A stretch of 64,000 nt of DNA from Neobacillus sp. YX16 (GCF_030123505.1 NZ_CP126115.1:2184001-2248000), one strand, 5' to 3'. Numbered from the stretch's first letter, positions 1-9,044 are shown. The notes: generated by a model from the sequence alone, not told the origin. Numbers and translations are program-made.

Positions 1-660
1 ATGATTATGTTAATGTTTCTGATTTGCTTTGTGATAGTATTGGTAAGTGGAATGGGAAAAGGGGACTTCCGTCATTTATTGCCAATCGGCACTCACGGGA
101 TCGGACCGCTTCTAAAGGGTGCAGTCCCTTCGTTTTGGTTGTACTCGGGATATGAGCTTCTCCTGTACGCTTTTCCATTTGTAAGATCCCGCAAGAAGAA
201 GGATATCGTAATGGCAGTATCGGCCGCCAATGGATTTACGACCTTTTTTTATATGTTGATAACAGTCATTGTTACGTACAACTTCAGCGAAAGTCAATTG
301 AAGTCCATCCCGGAGCCGATGGTGTTCATTCTTCGTAAATTCAGATGGCCAGTCGTTCAAAGCCTCGATATTCTATTTATGACGATTTGGCTATCTGTGG
401 TTGCGGTAACGGTTTATGTTTATTTGTTTATGTCCGCCCGTTATCTGGCGTTCATTGGAAGTAAAGAAATCCGCAACCATCCTTTTTTGGTATGGATTAT
501 AGTGGTTGTTTGCTTCGGATTCGGATTAGGGGCCTCCGACCGGCAATGGCAGTCCCGATTTTCAGACTATCATAATATTGTTACTGCTATTATGATAGCT
601 ATTGTGCCGACAATTCTGCTTCTCATTTCTTTGGCACGGGGAAAGGCGGCAGGAGGATGA
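1..660 (+). CDS. GerAB-family spore germination permease, C-terminal part
   Basis: This is the C-terminal part of a spore germinant receptor B subunit, an inner-spore-membrane protein of the amino acid permease (APC) type that works with the A and C subunits to sense nutrients. The reading frame is already open at base 1, and 219 residues is well short of the roughly 360 usual for the family, so the real start lies outside the window. Five or six hydrophobic segments are visible, with short basic loops such as RSRKKKD near residue 62. The stop codon overlaps the start of the next gene in an ATGA arrangement, the normal translational coupling of gerB-gerC pairs. Which nutrient is sensed cannot be read from this part. 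Confidence 0.88.
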   Translation: MIMLMFLICFVIVLVSGMGKGDFRHLLPIGTHGIGPLLKGAVPSFWLYSGYELLLYAFPFVRSRKKKDIVMAVSAANGFTTFFYMLITVIVTYNFSESQLKSIPEPMVFILRKFRWPVVQSLDILFMTIWLSVVAVTVYVYLFMSARYLAFIGSKEIRNHPFLVWIIVVVCFGFGLGASDRQWQSRFSDYHNIVTAIMIAIVPTILLLISLARGKAAGG

Positions 661-1766
661 AAAAAGCGATAATTGCGATTTTGTTGGTGCTCTTCTTGAC
701 CGGTTGTTGGGATCGATTACCGCTGAAAACTCTTGGTTTGGTTGATATAGCTGGTATCGACCTGGATAATGAGAATGGTGACGTTTTGCTCCATTATATC
801 GTCACGGTGCTTAATAATGCCGGTCAAGGTAATGGGGAGCCGTCCTCTCAGATAACGGAGCTAAAAGGACATAGTTTAATCGAAGCTGTCGGCCAAGGTC
901 AATATACAGAAAAAGGTCCTTTCTTTGGGGTGCACACGGGAATCTATTTATTTAGTAAAAGTTTCGCAACGGATGATCCAGTTAATGAGCTTACTTTTTT
1001 ACTTAAAGCCCCCTATACGGCGATCAATTCTCCCGTAGTTATTTTAGAGGGGGACATGTTGAAGCTTTTGAAAAGTAAAATAGGTACAAATAAAAAATTT
1101 ACAAGTGATCTGGTCGATTTTGTTATGTCTTTAGAAAAGAATAAAAATGCACCAAACGTTAGCATGATGAAATTAATACTATCACGAAAAGATCCATTGG
1201 AATGTCTCGCGGTGCCTTTGCTGAAACAATCTAACTCGTCAATGGTATTAGGCGGCGCCCTATTATACCGTCAAGGTACGTATACTGGCAAGGAGCTAGA
1301 CAAAGACCAAGTCCAAATATTGATGTTGATGTTAGGGAAGATTACTGGAGGACAAAAGTTTACCGGAAATTTGTCGAGTAAAATTGAGGATAAAAACATC
1401 GATTACGCGTTTTCCATCAAAAAAATAAATTCAAAGATTATCACCCACCCCGAATCGGGCGAATTGCCGAAAGTCACCATCGGAGTCCGATTGCAAATTA
1501 ATGTATTCAAACTTGGCAAGTCAGCTCTAACACTTAAGCCCGATTACGTTAATCGAATAGAAAAAGAACTGAGTAAACATCTGGAAGAAAAAGCGGCAGC
1601 GACGATCGAGATTATGCAAAAAGCGAATTGCGACATTCTTGGCATCGGAAAGGAATTTAAGGCATACCATCCGAACATTTGGAAGTCTTTAAATTGGCGC
1701 AAAGACTTTCCGGAAATGTCGATCGAACCGAATTTCGACGTGCAGATCCTTAACTCGGATGAATAA
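657..1766 (+). CDS. GerAC-family spore germination lipoprotein
   Basis: This is the C subunit of a spore germinant receptor, a lipoprotein anchored to the outer face of the inner spore membrane. The N-terminus is a short hydrophobic signal ending in the lipobox LTGC, so Cys17 should be lipidated. It is followed by WDR, the typical GCWDR start of mature GerC proteins. The length of 369 residues is normal for the family, and the protein is otherwise soluble with an alternating alpha/beta character. It overlaps the B-subunit gene by four bases and has a strong AGGAGG ribosome binding site inside that gene. It is the last gene of the receptor operon, since hairpins follow it and the next gene has its own promoter region. 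Confidence 0.92.
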   Translation: MKKAIIAILLVLFLTGCWDRLPLKTLGLVDIAGIDLDNENGDVLLHYIVTVLNNAGQGNGEPSSQITELKGHSLIEAVGQGQYTEKGPFFGVHTGIYLFSKSFATDDPVNELTFLLKAPYTAINSPVVILEGDMLKLLKSKIGTNKKFTSDLVDFVMSLEKNKNAPNVSMMKLILSRKDPLECLAVPLLKQSNSSMVLGGALLYRQGTYTGKELDKDQVQILMLMLGKITGGQKFTGNLSSKIEDKNIDYAFSIKKINSKIITHPESGELPKVTIGVRLQINVFKLGKSALTLKPDYVNRIEKELSKHLEEKAAATIEIMQKANCDILGIGKEFKAYHPNIWKSLNWRKDFPEMSIEPNFDVQILNSDE

Positions 1767-1776
1767 TAGCTCGGGT

Positions 1777-1835
1777 GGGCGCGTACTCAGATTGGGGAAC
1801 GCGTCCAATGAGTGACCAAAAATTGGTTTTTTTTT
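1777..1835 (+). terminator. Terminator after the germination operon
   Basis: Two hairpins follow the gerC stop: GGGCGCGT pairing with ACGCGTCC (1777-1806), then ACCAA-AAA-TTGGT (1815-1827) running straight into a series of nine T residues. The second is short but has the T-run of a rho-independent terminator. Confidence 0.6.
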
Positions 1836-1943
1836 GAAGAATTCCTTGCAGAACTACTGTGTCTGTCGGAGAATAAAAATCAAGTGTAAAAGGTTTTCAT
1901 AGATTATAATTTGGATCGGTTTAGTTGATGTTGAGGTGATACA

Positions 1944-2843
1944 ATGAATTTTGAACAAATGGAGTATATTGTCAATGTTGCAAATGAGATGTCAATTACC
2001 AAAGCAGCAGAAAAGTTATTTATTTCACCTTCAGGGATGAGTCAATCCATAACACAGCTAGAAAATGAGCTGGGAATAAAAATCTTTAACCGAGCAAAAC
2101 AAGGAGTTACTCCTACTTTTGAAGGGAAAATAGTTATTTCCAAAGCAATCGATTTACTTAAGACCATTAAAGAACTGAACAAAGAAATTTATGATTATAA
2201 AAATAGTAATCAAACTAATTTAAAAATTATTACAGCTCCCACCTTTTCTTATGTAATTCAGGAAACAATGGTTAAGTTTAATTCAAGAAATCGTGATATT
2301 ACATTCGAAGTAGTTGAGCAAAACCCTACAGATATTATTCAGAATTTTAACAAAGAAAACTATGACTTCGCTTTAATCCATGCATCTTTAAATGAATTAA
2401 AAAGAGAAAAAAATATTTGTTTTGAACATATTCACGAGGGACACATTTGTATAGCGGTTGGTAAAAATTCACCTTATTATTCTTTCGATTTTGTAAGACT
2501 TAGTGATTTAGAGAATTCAAAATTTGTTATGTATAATTCATCGGATTATAAAAAGGTATTAAAATTAATAAAACTGAATCCCAATCAAGTTTTAATTAGA
2601 TCAAATAGCAGCAGCCTTCTTTTCGAGTTGGTAAAGGAAAGTCAAGCCGTTTTATTTTTGCATGATTTTTCTATTATACATAGTTCCATGGTTAAAGTTG
2701 GAGAAATAAAAATCATCCCTCTTAGGGAAGAAAATTATTTTCCAATTGATTTCTGGCTTATATATTTAGAAACAAAAGGTTTAACAAAGGTAGCGAAGGA
2801 ATTTATTGATGACTTTTTTAAAAACCTAAAAAATAGAAAATAA
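1944..2843 (+). CDS. LysR-family transcriptional regulator
   Basis: This 299-residue protein has the standard LysR layout. A winged helix-turn-helix occupies about residues 1-60 (FEQMEYIVNVANEMSITKAA, then SPSGMSQSITQLENELG), and a type 2 periplasmic-binding-like effector domain fills the rest. The start codon has GAGGTGA upstream. The gene is richer in A and T than its neighbours and uses many AAA, AAT and ATA codons, which hints at a different origin from the germination genes before it. It stands alone: the upstream operon is terminated and nothing obvious lies close downstream or divergent, so its target cannot be inferred from context. Confidence 0.88.
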   Translation: MNFEQMEYIVNVANEMSITKAAEKLFISPSGMSQSITQLENELGIKIFNRAKQGVTPTFEGKIVISKAIDLLKTIKELNKEIYDYKNSNQTNLKIITAPTFSYVIQETMVKFNSRNRDITFEVVEQNPTDIIQNFNKENYDFALIHASLNELKREKNICFEHIHEGHICIAVGKNSPYYSFDFVRLSDLENSKFVMYNSSDYKKVLKLIKLNPNQVLIRSNSSSLLFELVKESQAVLFLHDFSIIHSSMVKVGEIKIIPLREENYFPIDFWLIYLETKGLTKVAKEFIDDFFKNLKNRK

Positions 2844-3228
2844 AGCAACCCAGTTAAATAATCAAGCTAAAAATGAAATAGTGATTTGGTTTACTTGCTT
2901 ATAAGATTTTGGTGTAACAATCTTTTGATACATAAATATTAATTGGTCAAGTTCTTGACTAAGACTTCAAATAGTAGATTTCGTGGCGGAAACCGACCTT
3001 ACCGTCTTTTTTATTTGGATACAATGATTGAGTTTGCCTTGGTGGAAGACCATTTTACCGCCCTTTGCTTCGGCGCTCGGTTGTCTTTTTGTCAAATAGT
3101 CCTATGTATAGATTCAAATTATGTTTCAAATCCTACTAATAATATATAGCTATTATTTCGAAAAACATTTCTAGTTAGAAAAACAGTTGATTAAGTGAAT
3201 TGATTATGGTTTGGAGGAGTCGTTTATC
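2844..3228. other. 385-bp intergenic region without a convincing gene
   Basis: A weak hairpin (AAGATT at 2903-2908 with AATCTTTT at 2919-2926) could end the LysR transcript. From about 2970 to 3110 the base composition is clearly more GC-rich than its surroundings. A 68-codon reading frame spans 2943-3149 but has no ribosome binding site and no recognisable protein character, so I do not call it. The last bases carry the GGAGGAG site of the next gene. Confidence 0.5.
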
Positions 3229-4044
3229 ATGTTTAAAAAATATGTAAAGGCATGGTTCATTCTCTTTTCATTGATAGCTGTCGTTGGTTGTAACAGAGAT
3301 TCCAATATGTCCTCTTCATCTAAAAAAACAAATAGCGGTTCAGAAGAATCTGTAACACCACTTGCAAATCGCTCCAATTCTAATCAAAAAGTACCCATAA
3401 CAAAAGCTTCTTATATAAAACAGGAGAAGAGGCAGAATGGGAAAACGATCTATACCACGAAATATCCTGCATCAATAGCTGTTGTTGTAAACAAAAAAAT
3501 TTACCTGCCCAAAAATTATGTTCCAAACAATTTAGTTTATCCTAATACTTCTTTTATATTTAAGGAAAAAGTAGAAAAACGTAAATTGCGGAAGGAAGCA
3601 GCAGTTGCATTAGAAAAAATGTTTGCAGTAGCAAAACAGGATAAAATTTATTTGAGTGGAGTATCTGGATATCGTTCTGAGGTGACTCAAACGGCGGTTT
3701 TTAATCGATATGTAAAAAGGGATGGTTACGAAAAGGCAATAACCTATAGTGCTGTTCCGGGTACAAGTGAACACCAAACGGGATTGGCAATTGATGTTAG
3801 TGGAAGTACTGGGAAATGTGCAGCGGCTTCCTGCTTTGCCGATACAAAAGAAGCGAAATGGCTAGATAGAAATAGCGCTAATTTTGGATATATTGTACGT
3901 TATCCAAAAGGAAAAGAGCACGTTACGGGCTACAAATATGAGCCTTGGCACATTCGCTATGTTGGCCCTGATATAGCAAAAGATATGAAAAAACGTAATT
4001 TGACATTAGAAGAGTATTACGGTATTTTCCCTATTATTAGGTAA
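3229..4044 (+). CDS. VanY/DacB-type D-alanyl-D-alanine carboxypeptidase lipoprotein (M15B)
   Basis: This is a predicted zinc D,D-carboxypeptidase that trims the terminal D-Ala from peptidoglycan stem peptides outside the cell. It has 271 residues: a signal ending in VVGC with lipid-anchor Cys21, a Ser/Asn-rich linker to about residue 65, then the peptidase domain. The M15 zinc site is complete, with SEHQTGLAIDV giving the first His and Asp and EPWHIRYVG giving the second His. A GYRS motif upstream is also typical. ATG 3229 is chosen because GGAGGAG lies ten bases upstream; a TTG at 3211 has no such site. It is a single-gene unit closed by a perfect hairpin. Whether it acts in vegetative wall turnover or in spores is not shown. 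Confidence 0.88.
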   Translation: MFKKYVKAWFILFSLIAVVGCNRDSNMSSSSKKTNSGSEESVTPLANRSNSNQKVPITKASYIKQEKRQNGKTIYTTKYPASIAVVVNKKIYLPKNYVPNNLVYPNTSFIFKEKVEKRKLRKEAAVALEKMFAVAKQDKIYLSGVSGYRSEVTQTAVFNRYVKRDGYEKAITYSAVPGTSEHQTGLAIDVSGSTGKCAAASCFADTKEAKWLDRNSANFGYIVRYPKGKEHVTGYKYEPWHIRYVGPDIAKDMKKRNLTLEEYYGIFPIIR

Positions 4045-4070
4045 TCTGAGTTTTCACCGAGGTAAAACGT

Positions 4071-4108
4071 AAAGATTAGGTGGAGCTTTTACTCCACCTA
4101 ATCTTTTA
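4071..4108. terminator. Bidirectional terminator, perfect 15-bp stem
   Basis: AAAGATTAGGTGGAG (4071-4085) pairs perfectly with CTCCACCTAATCTTT (4092-4106) around a six-base loop. T-rich flanks occur on both strands, so it can serve both the carboxypeptidase gene on + and the converging yeiH gene on -. Confidence 0.85.
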
Positions 4109-4129
4109 AAACTAACACGAAAGGATTAG

Positions 4130-5170
4130 TTAAATATTAAAAAACGTTAGAAAAGACAAAAGCAAAGATGTAATGATAATGGCAATAAGCGGACGTATTG
4201 CTTTAGTACGTAATTCTTTTAGGCTAATATTTAATCCTAAGCCGGTCATAGACATCGTTAAAATAAATGATGTCAAAGTTGCAATATCAGACATAGTTGA
4301 ATTTGATACTAAAACCTCATGACCCATGATATAGGTCCCCACAAAGCTCATGACGATAAAACCAATTAAAAACCATGGAAACTCGAATTTTGCTTCTCCC
4401 TCCATTTTTCCATTCTTTTTCATCCAAAGCATTAGGATAAAACAAAGCGGAATTAATAGAAATACTCTTGAAAGTTTAGCGAGTAATGCGTGAGCAAGAG
4501 CGTCCTGCCCTGCTGGAACGGCAGCTAATGCAACATGACCTATTTCATGAAGGCTAATTCCAACCCAGGTTCCATAATCTATAGAACTAATAGGCAATAA
4601 AGGAAATAATAAGGTATAGATAATTGAAAAAACCGTACCTACTAATGCTATGATGCCGACGCCCATAGCCGTATCTTCATCTTTTGCTTTAATAATGGGA
4701 GATACGGCTGCGATGGCAGCAGCACCACAAATACCAGTGCCAACACTTAGTAATAGAGAAAGATTTAAATCTGCTTTCAGCAATTTTGCAATGAACATAA
4801 GAACAACAATCGAAAAAATAATTGTTAAGGCTCCTTTAAGCAATAGTGGAAAGCCCTCGTGAAAAATTACGATCATGTTAAGCTTTAATCCGTAAAGTAT
4901 AATGGCAAATCTTAAAAGCTTTTTTGCTGAAAATTGAATACCAGTACGTAATCTTTCTGGATATCCAAAAACCTGTCTATAAATAACAGCAAGTAAAATT
5001 GCACATGCAAGTGGTCCAATGCGATTTAGACCAGGTATTGCTGCCAAAAAAAAGCCAGACAGGGCTATGATAAACGTAAAACCTATTCCATATACCAACG
5101 ATACATTTAGGTTTTTTTTAGCTTTTTTTTCTTGATTAGGACTGGTCAATAGTAATGCTTTTTGTTCCAT
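4130..5170 (-). CDS. yeiH: YeiH-family (UPF0324) membrane protein, putative sulfate exporter
   Basis: This is a polytopic inner membrane protein of the YeiH/UPF0324 family (PF03601), usually annotated as a putative sulfate or sulfite exporter; the biochemical role is not well established. The 346 residues contain about ten hydrophobic segments. Conserved family stretches include GPLACAILLAVIYRQ, the GTGICGAAAIAAVSP loop and GISLHEIGHVALAA. Its ATG is preceded by a GAGGGGAT site. It is divergent from a LysR gene across about 118 bp that hold a perfect palindrome. In enterobacteria yeiH sits beside the LysR gene yeiE, and the same pairing here supports the assignment and suggests regulation by the neighbour. 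Confidence 0.85.
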   Translation of the reverse strand: MEQKALLLTSPNQEKKAKKNLNVSLVYGIGFTFIIALSGFFLAAIPGLNRIGPLACAILLAVIYRQVFGYPERLRTGIQFSAKKLLRFAIILYGLKLNMIVIFHEGFPLLLKGALTIIFSIVVLMFIAKLLKADLNLSLLLSVGTGICGAAAIAAVSPIIKAKDEDTAMGVGIIALVGTVFSIIYTLLFPLLPISSIDYGTWVGISLHEIGHVALAAVPAGQDALAHALLAKLSRVFLLIPLCFILMLWMKKNGKMEGEAKFEFPWFLIGFIVMSFVGTYIMGHEVLVSNSTMSDIATLTSFILTMSMTGLGLNISLKELRTKAIRPLIAIIITSLLLSFLTFFNI

Positions 5171-5242
5171 TGGTTTTCATCCCCTCGATTGCTTTATTTA
5201 TCATTATCGTATCGAATAATTTACAATAAGGAAAATAAATGA

Positions 5243-5260
5243 TTATTATAGTTATAATAA
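5243..5260. promoter_or_regulatory. Perfect palindrome between yeiH and its LysR neighbour
   Basis: TTATTATA-GT-TATAATAA is an 18-bp perfect dyad in the divergent promoter region, about 29 bp before the LysR start. Position and symmetry fit an operator for the neighbouring LysR protein, but AT-rich DNA makes chance palindromes more likely. Confidence 0.45.
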
Positions 5261-5288
5261 GTAAAAACGATATAAAGAAGGTGAACGT

Positions 5289-6173
5289 ATGGATCAACTA
5301 TTATCTGTATTTATTTCTGTAGCTGATAAAAGAAACTTTTCCAGAGCTGCCGAAGGGCTTCATTTGACGCAGCCTGCCGTTAGCCAGCAAATTCAACTAC
5401 TAGAAAAATATATAGGCGCAAAACTGTTTCTGCGAACAAACAAAAGTGTGAAGCTCACGAAAGCAGGTGAAATAGTCTATTTACATGCAAAAGAAATAAC
5501 AGGATTATATAAACGAATGTCTGTGTTAGTCAATGAATTATATAACGAGCCAACAGGACTATTAAAAATTGGTGCCAGTTATACTTTTGGTGAATACGTT
5601 TTACCCCATATACTCGCAAAACTGAGGAATTTATTCCCGAATATCGTTCCTTCGGTTCAGATAGGAAACACAAGAGATATTGCCAAAGCAATCATAAGTC
5701 ATGAGATTGATGTAGGGATCGTGGAAGGAGACATATCTCATAGCAATATGTATATTAAAACAGTTTCTACAGACCAAATGTATATTGTGGCAGGAGGTAA
5801 ATATCCAATTTATTATAATAAGGAAGTGACACCAAGTCAGGTTGAACAAGAGAATTGGATTGTCCGTGAAGAAGGCTCTGGAACAAGAGATGCAACAGAT
5901 AAATTATTTCAATCCTTGCAAATACGTCCTACAAAATTAATGGAGTTCGGAAGCACACAACTAATTAAAGAAGCAGTAGAAGCAGGGCTGGGTATTAGTT
6001 ACTTATCTGAGCTTTCTGTAAAAAAAGAAAGACTGCTTGGTACGATTCAATTATTAAATGTAAATGGAACACCGATAAAGAGGAATTTTTCAGTTATAAC
6101 GGAATCTCCTGAATTGCATACGAAATCTATGAACTTATTTATTGAGTTAATAGAAAATTATTTAAAGAATTAA
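5289..6173 (+). CDS. LysR-family regulator of the YeiE/CysL type
   Basis: This 294-residue LysR protein has an N-terminal winged helix (residues about 1-60: FISVADKRNFSRAAEGLHLTQ, then PAVSQQIQLLEKYIGAKLF) followed by the effector-binding domain. That domain carries the LLKIGASYTFGEYVLPHIL and VREEGSGTRD segments typical of the CysL/YeiE/CbbR branch, members of which respond to sulfur or reduced-nucleotide signals. Divergence from yeiH matches the enterobacterial yeiE-yeiH pairing, so control of the exporter gene is the simplest inference. AAGAAGGTGA provides the ribosome binding site. A strong terminator follows. Confidence 0.88.
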   Translation: MDQLLSVFISVADKRNFSRAAEGLHLTQPAVSQQIQLLEKYIGAKLFLRTNKSVKLTKAGEIVYLHAKEITGLYKRMSVLVNELYNEPTGLLKIGASYTFGEYVLPHILAKLRNLFPNIVPSVQIGNTRDIAKAIISHEIDVGIVEGDISHSNMYIKTVSTDQMYIVAGGKYPIYYNKEVTPSQVEQENWIVREEGSGTRDATDKLFQSLQIRPTKLMEFGSTQLIKEAVEAGLGISYLSELSVKKERLLGTIQLLNVNGTPIKRNFSVITESPELHTKSMNLFIELIENYLKN

Positions 6174-6189
6174 AGATAGTAAAAATGTA

Positions 6190-6229
6190 AAAGACAAAGC
6201 CTACTTTACTTGGGCTTTGTCTTTTTATT
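6190..6229 (+). terminator. Rho-independent terminator after the YeiE-like gene
   Basis: AAAGACAAAGCC (6190-6201) pairs with GGCTTTGTCTTT (6213-6224), followed by a T-run. It isolates the downstream catabolic island from the yeiH region. Confidence 0.85.
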
Positions 6230-6298
6230 TAGAAGTGAATGTAGAGAACATGGAAGCTCCAGCATGAACTTGGATATGTTGAACATTACTTTTGTATA

Positions 6299-6362
6299 TT
6301 AGCGATTGTTATATACAAGTTAAAATCTTTAATTTTATTTAATTATTATTTATGAGTATACT
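6299..6362 (+). promoter_or_regulatory. Island promoter copy A (LysR box, dyad, -10) for ligase-TauD1-MFS1
   Basis: The LysR-type box TTAGCGATTGTTA is at 6299-6311 (T-N11-A). The 17-bp dyad TAAAATCTTTAATTTTA is at 6321-6337 and a TATACT -10 is at 6357-6362. Box to dyad is 22 bp and dyad to -10 is 36 bp, identical to the five other copies in the island. There is no good -35, as expected for an activator-dependent promoter. Confidence 0.8.
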
Positions 6363-6395
6363 TAATGTAGTAATATTTAAAATATTCACAATAGT

Positions 6396-6411
6396 AAGCG
6401 TATAAACGCTT
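6396..6411. promoter_or_regulatory. 16-bp palindrome in the ligase leader
   Basis: AAGCGT-ATAA-ACGCTT is a perfect dyad about 40 bp downstream of the -10 and just ahead of the ribosome binding site. It resembles an imperfect CcpA cre site (11 of 14 consensus positions when read from 6393), in a roadblock position like the perfect cre of the cupin gene. Confidence 0.4.
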
Positions 6412-6440
6412 CTAAGTGAGGAAAAGGGGTGGAATTCTTG

Positions 6441-7955
6441 ATGAGTAATAATCTATACGAAAATCTGAAAAAAAGCGCAAGTAATTTCCCAGAAAGTATC
6501 GCTTATATCTATAGTGATAAAAGTGTTACTTATAGGGAACTAAATCAGCAGGTGGATCAATTGGCTGCTGGATTGTCTGCCCAAGGAATAGGGAAGGGAG
6601 ATGGAGTGGCTCTTTTATTAGGAAATAGCCCTGAATTTCTCATTGCGTACTACGGCATTTTACGACTAGGTGCATTTGTTATACCGATTAATCCTTTGTT
6701 TACCCAAGGGGAAATCAGCTACATATTAGATAATAGTCAAGCCAAAGCGGTCATTGCTCACGTATCCGTAGAGCCGAAGTTATCAGAAGTAAAGAAACAA
6801 TTGAAAAATCTAAAGTTAGTCATTTATACCGATGCCGAGAATCAGGAATGGACATGGGAACATCTCATGGCAACAAGCCTGAATGTTTGTGGAAGCCTTT
6901 ACATTGATCAAGAAGACCTTGCAGTCATTCTGTACACGTCAGGTACTACCGGGAAACCAAAGGGTGCGATGTTATCACATCGGAACTTAGCATCGAATGC
7001 AGACTCTATTTCAAAATTACTTGAACTCAATGAAAATGGCCGTGTAGTAGCTGTCCTGCCAATGTTTCATGTTTTCTGTATGACAGTTTGTTTGAATGCA
7101 CCAATTGCTTGTGGAGCAACAGTCCTGATCCAGCCTAGATTCAGCCCTGTCGATGTGGTCAACACCATTCGAGAAAGAAAGGCAACTGTGTTTGCAGGCG
7201 TACCTACGATGTACAGTTTTATCAATCAATTACCTGAAGCGATTGCGGAGGATTTCCAATCTATCCGCATTTGTATCTCTGGAGGTGCCTCGATTCCGGT
7301 CGAGCTGCTGCATAAATTTGAAAACAAGTTTAACGTTTCAATCTTAGAAGGATATGGACTTTCGGAAACAGCCCCTCTCGTTGCGATTAATCCATTAAAA
7401 GGAACTCGCAAACCAGGTTCTATCGGCCTGAATATTCCAGCTGTCCTAAGCAAAGTGGTAGATGAGTTCGGTAAAGAATTGCCGAGAGGTGAAGTCGGAG
7501 AGTTAGTTGTTCAAGGGCCAAATGTAATGAAGGGATATTTGGGGATGCCGAAAGCTACATCAGCAGCTTTTAAAGACGGGTGGTTTTACACCGGTGATCT
7601 CGCAACAATGGATGAAGAAGGATACATTTACATTGTTGACCGTAAGAAGGACATGATTATTGTTGGCGGTTACAATGTATATCCTCGTGAAGTAGAGGAA
7701 GTCCTGTATCAGCATCCTGCCATTGTCGAGGCGGCCGTAATTGGAGTTCCTGATGGAGAATACGGAGAAAGCGTAAAAGCATACGTCGTAGTTAAGGATG
7801 AGCAGATTACAATAAATGACATTATCCAATTTTGTAAGGAAAGACTCGTGAAGTACAAGCTTCCTAAACAAGTGGAGTTTTTTAAAGAGCTGCCTAAGAA
7901 CTCGACAGGGAAGATTTTGCGCAGAGAGTTAAGAGAATTGACCGAAGTAAAGTAA
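6441..7955 (+). CDS. Acyl-CoA synthetase (long-chain fatty-acid--CoA ligase family)
   Basis: This is an ANL-superfamily enzyme that activates a carboxylic acid with ATP to an acyl-AMP and then to the CoA thioester. It has 504 residues. Visible motifs are the P-loop YTSGTTGKPKGAMLSH near residue 165, EGYGLSETAP near 305, the YTGDLA hinge region near 380, DRKKDMIIVGGYNVYPREVE near 400, and the C-terminal catalytic lysine in PKNSTGKILRREL. ATG 6441 is preferred, with AAGGGGTGG eight bases upstream; GTG 6429 is in frame but poorly placed. It is the first gene of the unit that continues into TauD1 and MFS1. The acid it accepts is unknown; context suggests the island's own substrate. A second copy has decayed to a scar at 13826-13926. 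Confidence 0.9.
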   Translation: MSNNLYENLKKSASNFPESIAYIYSDKSVTYRELNQQVDQLAAGLSAQGIGKGDGVALLLGNSPEFLIAYYGILRLGAFVIPINPLFTQGEISYILDNSQAKAVIAHVSVEPKLSEVKKQLKNLKLVIYTDAENQEWTWEHLMATSLNVCGSLYIDQEDLAVILYTSGTTGKPKGAMLSHRNLASNADSISKLLELNENGRVVAVLPMFHVFCMTVCLNAPIACGATVLIQPRFSPVDVVNTIRERKATVFAGVPTMYSFINQLPEAIAEDFQSIRICISGGASIPVELLHKFENKFNVSILEGYGLSETAPLVAINPLKGTRKPGSIGLNIPAVLSKVVDEFGKELPRGEVGELVVQGPNVMKGYLGMPKATSAAFKDGWFYTGDLATMDEEGYIYIVDRKKDMIIVGGYNVYPREVEEVLYQHPAIVEAAVIGVPDGEYGESVKAYVVVKDEQITINDIIQFCKERLVKYKLPKQVEFFKELPKNSTGKILRRELRELTEVK

Positions 7956-7988
7956 GAAAATAACTAAATTATTATAGGGGGATTACTT

Positions 7989-9044
7989 ATGTCAACCATT
8001 TTAAAGGAAAAAGTTAAAGGTCCAGTAGGTTGGAAAGGCACTGACCTGGCTAAAGATGAATCATGGGTTTATTATTTGTCCGAAAAAACGATTGCTTCAC
8101 TTGATAACGCTTTAGCACATGTTAAACAAAAGGGTTTAAAAGCACCTGATTTTAACAAGGAGGACTTCCCGATTTCAGATCTCTTAGATGAAATCGATTA
8201 CTTTGTTGAAGAGCTGGAGAATGGGAGAGGATTTCTATTAATTCGCGGATTACCAATTGAAAGGTATACAGATGAAGAAGCCAGTATCATTTACTGGGGT
8301 CTCGGCCTTCATATGGGAACACCAGTGTCGCAAAACGCTAATGGTGATCTTTTAGGACACGTTAGGGATCAAGGTCTTAGCTTGGAAAATTCAAATGTAC
8401 GCGGTTACCAAACAAAACTGCATCTTCCTTTTCACGCGGATGGATCTGACGTTGTCGGATTGTTAAGCCTGCGAAAAGGGAAATCCGGAGGTTACAGCAG
8501 TATCATCAGCTCGATGACTGTTTATAATGAAATTCTGGAGAAGAACCCCGAATATTTAGGAATTCTCTGTCGCCCATTTAACTTTGATCGTCGTGGAGAG
8601 GAAGCGCCAGGAGAATCTCCAGTATTTACATCACCAATCTTCAGTTATTATGATGGAAAATTGAGCTGCCGATATGTCCGTTTATTTATCGAATCAGCCC
8701 AAGCGAAAACAGGTATCCAGCTGTCGAAAGTTGAAATTGAAGCATTAGACTTACTGGATTCCCTCCTTCATGATGAAAAGTTGCATTATAATATGTTGCT
8801 GGAGGAAGGGGATATGCAATTCGTCAATAATTATACGGTTCTTCACTCACGTACTCAATATGAAGACTATGAGGAACTGGATCGAAAACGTCATTTATTA
8901 AGATTGTGGCTTACGATGCCAAATGGACGGGAAATTTCCCCGGATTTCGCGATGTTTATTGATGAGAATACGGGGAAACCGGGTCGCGGCGGTGTACCTC
9001 CTCGTAAACAAACAGCTGGCGGTATTGTAGAAACTTTGAAGTAA
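7989..9044 (+). CDS. TauD/TfdA-family Fe(II)/2-oxoglutarate dioxygenase, paralogue 1
   Basis: This 351-residue predicted non-haem iron dioxygenase should couple decarboxylation of 2-oxoglutarate to hydroxylation or cleavage of an organic substrate in the cytoplasm. The facial triad is visible as His149-Ala-Asp151 (FHADGSD) and distal His286 (VLHSRT), with Arg305 (RHLLRLW) placed to bind 2-oxoglutarate. It is longer than classical TauD (about 280 residues), with about 75 extra N-terminal residues before GRGFLLIRGLP. An RGEEAPGESPV loop is shared by all three paralogues in this window. It lies 33 bp after the ligase and 95 bp before MFS1. The substrate is unknown, and nothing points to taurine specifically. 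Confidence 0.85.
   Translation: MSTILKEKVKGPVGWKGTDLAKDESWVYYLSEKTIASLDNALAHVKQKGLKAPDFNKEDFPISDLLDEIDYFVEELENGRGFLLIRGLPIERYTDEEASIIYWGLGLHMGTPVSQNANGDLLGHVRDQGLSLENSNVRGYQTKLHLPFHADGSDVVGLLSLRKGKSGGYSSIISSMTVYNEILEKNPEYLGILCRPFNFDRRGEEAPGESPVFTSPIFSYYDGKLSCRYVRLFIESAQAKTGIQLSKVEIEALDLLDSLLHDEKLHYNMLLEEGDMQFVNNYTVLHSRTQYEDYEELDRKRHLLRLWLTMPNGREISPDFAMFIDENTGKPGRGGVPPRKQTAGGIVETLK

Noticed and set aside
2943..3149. A 68-codon reading frame between the LysR and carboxypeptidase genes
   Set aside because: No ribosome binding site, GTG-type start without support, and the composition does not look like a protein. The stretch is better described as an unexplained GC-richer segment.
7989..9044. 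Calling the dioxygenases taurine dioxygenases
   Set aside because: They share the fold and metal ligands with TauD, but length, N-terminus and context (no sulfonate transporter of the ABC type) do not support taurine as substrate.
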